Both the position numbers and the translations under genes were made by a program. The notes beneath the pieces were generated by a model, which worked only from the letters and a program-made list of their open reading frames with translations, was not told where the DNA came from and ran no database searches. This document shows positions 59,577 through 64,000 of a stretch of DNA of 64,000 nucleotides, piece by piece. Origin of the DNA: Candidatus Zhuqueibacterota bacterium (GTDB lineage Bacteria; Zhuqueibacterota; Zhuqueibacteria; Oceanimicrobiales; Oceanimicrobiaceae); assembly GCA_029262005.1 (NCBI GenBank), contig JAJDAG010000098.1, positions 1-64,000 of the forward strand, written 5' to 3'. Each line of letters begins with the position of its first letter. Positions within the stretch are counted from its first letter, which is position 1.

Positions 59577-60836
59577 ATGCGTATTTTTAAACTAGCCATC
59601 TATTTGTTCGTATTGGCAGTACCGAAAATGATTTATCCGCAGGTAACAGCTATTAAGGCCGGGATTCTCATTGACCCTGCATCCGGCCTGTCTTCCAAGT
59701 CGCAAATTGTCCTTGTTGAAGGACAGTTGATAAAAACGGTTGCGTCCGAGGTTAATATTCCTGAAGGTGCGGAAGTAATTGATCTTTCCGGGTTTAGTGT
59801 TTTGCCGGGGCTTTTTGATGCGCATACTCATCTCTGTACGGATGTTGCGATTGATGCAAGTTGGAAAGGTCGGATTACGGAGCGCCTCACCTCGTATATC
59901 CTGCAAACCAGTACGGCCTATCGCGCTTTAACGGGTGGTGCCAAGAGTGCGTCCATGTTGCAGTCCGGTTTTACAACGGTCAGAGACGTGGGCAACGCCG
60001 GCAATTATGCCGACACCGACCTGCGCCGGGCCGTGGAGAACGGTCTTATCAAAGGACCGACCATCATCAACGCAGGCCGTATCATCGCCCCGTTCGGTGG
60101 ACAACTTCATCTGCATGCAGAGCGGCCTGAGCTTGGCGTGCCGGAGTATTTGCACGCCGATACCAGGGATGAACTACAGAATGCGATTCGGGAAAATATT
60201 CATTTTGGCGCTAAGGTTATCAAGGTGGTGGTTGATTCTCAACCCTACATCTACTCTGAGGATGATTTGAGATTCATTGTTGAGGAAGCAGGTCGCGCCG
60301 GTATCAAAGTAGCGGCTCACTGTCATACCGCACAAGCAGCCATGAATGCAATCAAGGCCGGCGTTGCTTCGATAGAACACGGCACTAAAATGTCCGATGA
60401 TATTCTTGTGCTGGCGAAAAATAACGGCGTGGTTTTGGTCGGAACGGAAATGCCAATTTGGCTGTTGGAGCTGTTCGGCTCCGAGGCGAGGTACCCGATT
60501 CTCATCGACCGTCTCCGTCGGGCTCACCGCCTGGGTGTGACACTGGTGTATGGCAGCGATGCTCTCTACGAAGTCGGGAATCGCAGCCGTGGGGAGATGG
60601 CGCTCGCCAATTTAGAAAGCTGGCAGGAAGCCGGCATACCGCCGCTGGCAACGCTTCGGGCAATGACAACCAATGCCGCAAAATTACTTGGGGTCGAAAA
60701 AGAAAGGGGCGCAATCAAATCCGGGTTAGCAGCCGATTTGATAGCCGTACGCGGTAACCCATTAGAAGATGCTTATTCTTTAAGGGAAGTTGTATTTGTA
60801 ATGAAAAACGGCAAAATAGTTAAAGAGCCGCAATAG
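59577..60836 (+). CDS. Exported amidohydrolase
   Basis: GFSVLPGLFDAHTHLCTD; AAHCHTAQAAMNAIKAGVASIEHGTKM; GLAADLIAVRGNPLEDA. Confidence 0.92.
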   Translation: MRIFKLAIYLFVLAVPKMIYPQVTAIKAGILIDPASGLSSKSQIVLVEGQLIKTVASEVNIPEGAEVIDLSGFSVLPGLFDAHTHLCTDVAIDASWKGRITERLTSYILQTSTAYRALTGGAKSASMLQSGFTTVRDVGNAGNYADTDLRRAVENGLIKGPTIINAGRIIAPFGGQLHLHAERPELGVPEYLHADTRDELQNAIRENIHFGAKVIKVVVDSQPYIYSEDDLRFIVEEAGRAGIKVAAHCHTAQAAMNAIKAGVASIEHGTKMSDDILVLAKNNGVVLVGTEMPIWLLELFGSEARYPILIDRLRRAHRLGVTLVYGSDALYEVGNRSRGEMALANLESWQEAGIPPLATLRAMTTNAAKLLGVEKERGAIKSGLAADLIAVRGNPLEDAYSLREVVFVMKNGKIVKEPQ

Positions 60837-60873
60837 ACACCCAAAGGTTTTCAAACTTAAGAGAGAAATCATT

Positions 60874-61584
60874 TTGGCAAAAGAAGAGCAAAAACAAACG
60901 CGAAGAGTATTCCTGAAACAAAGTGCGATAATGGCACTTATGGGCGGTTATGCGATAACTGGTAATTCTGCAATGCTTTTTGCGGGAAAAGAGTCAAAAA
61001 AGAGAAAAACACTTTCCGAGCCCAGTCCCATGCTTCCACCCGTTCCGGCCATACTTTTGACTGTGAATGGTAACGGCGATATCAAGGATGAGATCACAGT
61101 TGTCTGGACATTTGTGGTCAACAGCAAACCCGCGCAAATTGGCATCAGCGTTCATGATGAGCATATTGCTTTAGGCTTGATCAAAACGCATGGACAGTTT
61201 GTCCTCAATGTCCCAACCGCTGAAATGGCACAGCCGTTTGATGTTGCAGATATGAATTCAAAAAAAATCATCGATAAATATTCTCTGACCGGGCTGACGC
61301 GCGGCAGAGCGCTAAAAGTAGATGCACCTACAATTGAAGAAGCGCCCATACATGTTGAATGCAAAGTCTTTAATACGATCAAGCTTCCGCCGGTCAGAAC
61401 AATCTTCCTGGCAAGTGTTGAAGCGACAACTGTACAGGAACATGTTTGCGATAAGGATGAACGACTGATTGTTTCTTCAGTGCCGTTTTTTGGCATGACT
61501 GTAGGAAGTGGTGAGTTTTATACAATGGGAAAACGGGTTGGTCACATCGGCCAAAGTGTGGGCAATGAGGGTATAAAATATTAA
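60874..61584 (+). CDS. Flavin reductase-like protein with Tat-type signal
   Basis: TRRVFLKQSAIMALMGGYAIT; NSKPAQIGISVHDEHIALGLIKTHGQFVLNVPT. Confidence 0.75.
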   Translation: MAKEEQKQTRRVFLKQSAIMALMGGYAITGNSAMLFAGKESKKRKTLSEPSPMLPPVPAILLTVNGNGDIKDEITVVWTFVVNSKPAQIGISVHDEHIALGLIKTHGQFVLNVPTAEMAQPFDVADMNSKKIIDKYSLTGLTRGRALKVDAPTIEEAPIHVECKVFNTIKLPPVRTIFLASVEATTVQEHVCDKDERLIVSSVPFFGMTVGSGEFYTMGKRVGHIGQSVGNEGIKY

Positions 61585-61586
61585 CA

Positions 61587-61961
61587 TTGGCGAGTAGAGA
61601 ATTATCTAACCTGAACAATTCACAAATAGTCATTTCAGGCAGCAAGTGCCTTGAGCGAGTTTTCAAAGATATAGAGAAAGAAAATTTTGAAATAAAAAAT
61701 TTGGCGGTTTTGGCAGGCTATCAGGGAAAAGGCATTGCCAAATTGCTAATTGCAGAACTGAAGCTATTGGCAAAAAGTATGGGAGCAAGTATCTTAGAAG
61801 TGGGAACCGGAAATGCCAGCCTTTCTCAATTGGCATTATATCAAAAATGCGGGTTTAGAATGTATTGTATCGAACCCAATTTCTTTGAGTCTTATCCAAA
61901 GCCCATTTTTGAGAATGGTATTCGCTGTATTGATCTCGTACGGTTGCGTGTTGCGTTATAG
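61587..61961 (+). CDS. GNAT acetyltransferase, apparently N-terminally truncated
   Basis: FEIKNLAVLAGYQGKGIAKLLI acetyl-CoA motif; ORF starts at TTG with little of the usual N-terminal half. Confidence 0.7.
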   Translation: MASRELSNLNNSQIVISGSKCLERVFKDIEKENFEIKNLAVLAGYQGKGIAKLLIAELKLLAKSMGASILEVGTGNASLSQLALYQKCGFRMYCIEPNFFESYPKPIFENGIRCIDLVRLRVAL

Positions 61962-62041
61962 CAAGGCACTGCGCTATAAAATTATCCTCGGTGCGCGCTT
62001 GATTTTCCTTTGAATGCGATGTTAAAGGCGGGAGAGAGTAA

Positions 62042-63997
62042 ATGAAATTTTACAAGATGAATAATCTGTTGTTTTTAATTACTTTTGGTGTTATTGCATC
62101 TATTTGCAGCGCGCAACCAACAAGCCGCATTGGCATTCGTTCAGTGGGTGGTATTGCAGAATTCTATGAGCGTGGCAACGGTCAAACTTTTGTGGTGCGG
62201 GGTAGCAATTTTCTGATACTTGCTGCCGGAGAAGACCGGCTCTTCTCTCCTCAGTTCTACGATTCAGACCAGGTGAAATCCTCATTACTGGGAATGCTTG
62301 ACCTTGGTTACAATACGGTCCGAGTTTTTGCAGATAACTGTGGCAGCGACTGCATCGGTGATCCAGCGGGCGGTCTTTCGGCAGCATTTTTGGACAATCT
62401 CGCTGATTTCCTTCGCCTGGCAAAAGAGCAAGAAATCTATGTGATATTGACATCCAATGATCTACCAAAGCCCGGAGGCTACGTTCCCCAGGTTGAAGCG
62501 CAATGCTGTACCATTTTTGATGGCTATATGAACGCACATTATCTCTCACCCGTAGGCTTCAGCGTTTACAAGAATTACTGGACTGAAATCGTTGCGGGTC
62601 TGATTGAGCGCAATGCGCCATTGGAAATAATTTTGGCTTATGCATTAAGAAATGAGCAATTCTTTTTTAGCGATAAGCCGCCATTATCGCTGAACTCCGG
62701 CATGGTAACAACCGCCAACGGCAAGACCTACGATATGAGCATGCCAGATAAAAAGCAGAAAATGCTTGTTGAGGGCCTGGACTTTTGGATTGATGAAATC
62801 AGTCAGTCCATCCGGAATCTCGACCCTGAAGCCTTATTCACCATCGGATTTTTTGCACCAGATGCGCCGCATGTCTGGCGCAATGATGGGCGTTTTGTAG
62901 ATATAAGCAGTGTTTTGACAAACGCCTCGATAGATTTTTTGGACCTCCATTTGTATCCCGGACCGGGTGGTATTTCGATGGCGCAATATATTGAAAATTT
63001 CGGCATCTCCGGGTTTGAGGCAAAACCGCTTGTTCTTGGAGAATTCGGTGGATTCAAATTTGTGTTCCGCTCACCTGAAGCCGCCGCACAGGGGGTACAA
63101 GACTGGCAAATCGAATCTTGTGATTACAACTTCGATGGCTGGCTGCATTGGCACTGGCAGGGCACAGATGACGCGGAAGTGTGGACGGGCACTGAGGCCG
63201 GAAGCGCAATCAATAAAGTGCTTTCTGTTTCAGAGCGGCCGAACCCCTGTAAAGCCGGCTCCTTCGATTTTTTTGAAAATAACCTGGCTTTGGACAAACC
63301 TGTCGCTGTCTCGGCTTCATTGCCGGATCAGCCCGCTGAACATGCATTAGATGGCTGGATGAATACGAACTGGGGAGCAGGGGCACATCCACTCCAATGG
63401 CTCGAAATTGATCTTGAGTCTCCGGTTAATATTGTCACCCTGCGGCTTGGTGTGGAACAATTCCCTGATGGCAATACCCGGCATCTCATTTTGGGGAAGA
63501 CAAATGCCGGTGATGAATATGGGCTTCTGCATGAATTTGCAGGCTTCACCAGGGCCGGTGAAATTTTGGAACAGATAACCGAAAATCCATGGCCTAATGT
63601 ACGCTTCCTTAGGGTAGAAACAGTTGCAAGCCCATCATGGGTTTCATGGAGTGAGATAGAAGTTCTAAATGATATACCAACAAGTGTCAATTTCCCTGAA
63701 ATGAAACCCGCGGTCGAGCGCTTTGACTTATCACAAAACTACCCCAACCCGTTTAATCCGAGCACAACGATTGTTTTTAAATTACAAAGGCCATCCCATG
63801 TCAAGCTCGCAATATACGATCTGTTGGGGCGCACCGTAACAAACCTGGTAGACAACAGATTACTGAATGCCGGCTCTCATAGCGTTATCTGGAATGGGAG
63901 AAATGGTAAAGGAAAGCACGCGGGAAGTGGTGTGTATCTTTACAAAGTGACCATAGAAGGTCAAACGAAGACAAAGAAACTTTTGTTGGTTCGTTAA
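62042..63997 (+). CDS. Secreted cellulase-like (TIM-barrel) protein with discoidin-like domain and T9SS-type C-terminal tail
   Basis: SLLGMLDLGYNTVRVFADNC, VLGEFGGF; AEHALDGWMNTNWGAGAHPLQWLEIDLE; FDLSQNYPNPFNPSTTIVFKL...YKVTIEGQTKTKKLLLVR. Confidence 0.8.
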   Translation: MKFYKMNNLLFLITFGVIASICSAQPTSRIGIRSVGGIAEFYERGNGQTFVVRGSNFLILAAGEDRLFSPQFYDSDQVKSSLLGMLDLGYNTVRVFADNCGSDCIGDPAGGLSAAFLDNLADFLRLAKEQEIYVILTSNDLPKPGGYVPQVEAQCCTIFDGYMNAHYLSPVGFSVYKNYWTEIVAGLIERNAPLEIILAYALRNEQFFFSDKPPLSLNSGMVTTANGKTYDMSMPDKKQKMLVEGLDFWIDEISQSIRNLDPEALFTIGFFAPDAPHVWRNDGRFVDISSVLTNASIDFLDLHLYPGPGGISMAQYIENFGISGFEAKPLVLGEFGGFKFVFRSPEAAAQGVQDWQIESCDYNFDGWLHWHWQGTDDAEVWTGTEAGSAINKVLSVSERPNPCKAGSFDFFENNLALDKPVAVSASLPDQPAEHALDGWMNTNWGAGAHPLQWLEIDLESPVNIVTLRLGVEQFPDGNTRHLILGKTNAGDEYGLLHEFAGFTRAGEILEQITENPWPNVRFLRVETVASPSWVSWSEIEVLNDIPTSVNFPEMKPAVERFDLSQNYPNPFNPSTTIVFKLQRPSHVKLAIYDLLGRTVTNLVDNRLLNAGSHSVIWNGRNGKGKHAGSGVYLYKVTIEGQTKTKKLLLVR

Positions 63998-64000
63998 AAA

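Overview
The window looks like a contig from a Calditrichota/KSB1-like or Bacteroidota-related bacterium. This is inferred from repeated 'YPNPFNP' FlgD/T9SS-type C-terminal tails; no taxonomic marker was tested. It opens with the end of a CRISPR array (37-nt repeat, 7 full spacers, no cas genes visible). It then carries mostly metabolic, envelope and glycan genes: threonine synthase, an HdrD/DsrK-like Fe-S pair, FadL, two glycan/lipid clusters, LarA, RlmD, rhomboid, M23 peptidase, RNase H, FabF, acyl-CoA synthetase, amidohydrolases and several secreted proteins. The strongest candidate for an undescribed system is at 36.15-39.33 kb. It has a 77-aa secreted peptide precursor ending in two identical 12-aa units (LIDPMPLPRKPK x2, with only synonymous differences), then a multi-TM receptor-like protein, a degenerate NtrC-family AAA+ regulator, and a response regulator with a C-terminal membrane helix. 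A perfect 12-bp inverted repeat brackets the peptide gene, with one arm at the predicted transcription start and the other just before the receptor ATG. Other notable signals: a 41-nt promoter-like element found upstream of three unlinked genes; an addiction-module antitoxin with an in-frame stop; two pentanucleotide microsatellites, each inside a 10-bp inverted repeat, in a duplicated secreted-protease region; an M6-like protease interrupted by an in-frame stop; and a CRISPR spacer that reads as pentapeptide-repeat coding sequence. All assignments are from reading sequence and supplied translations; no searches were run.
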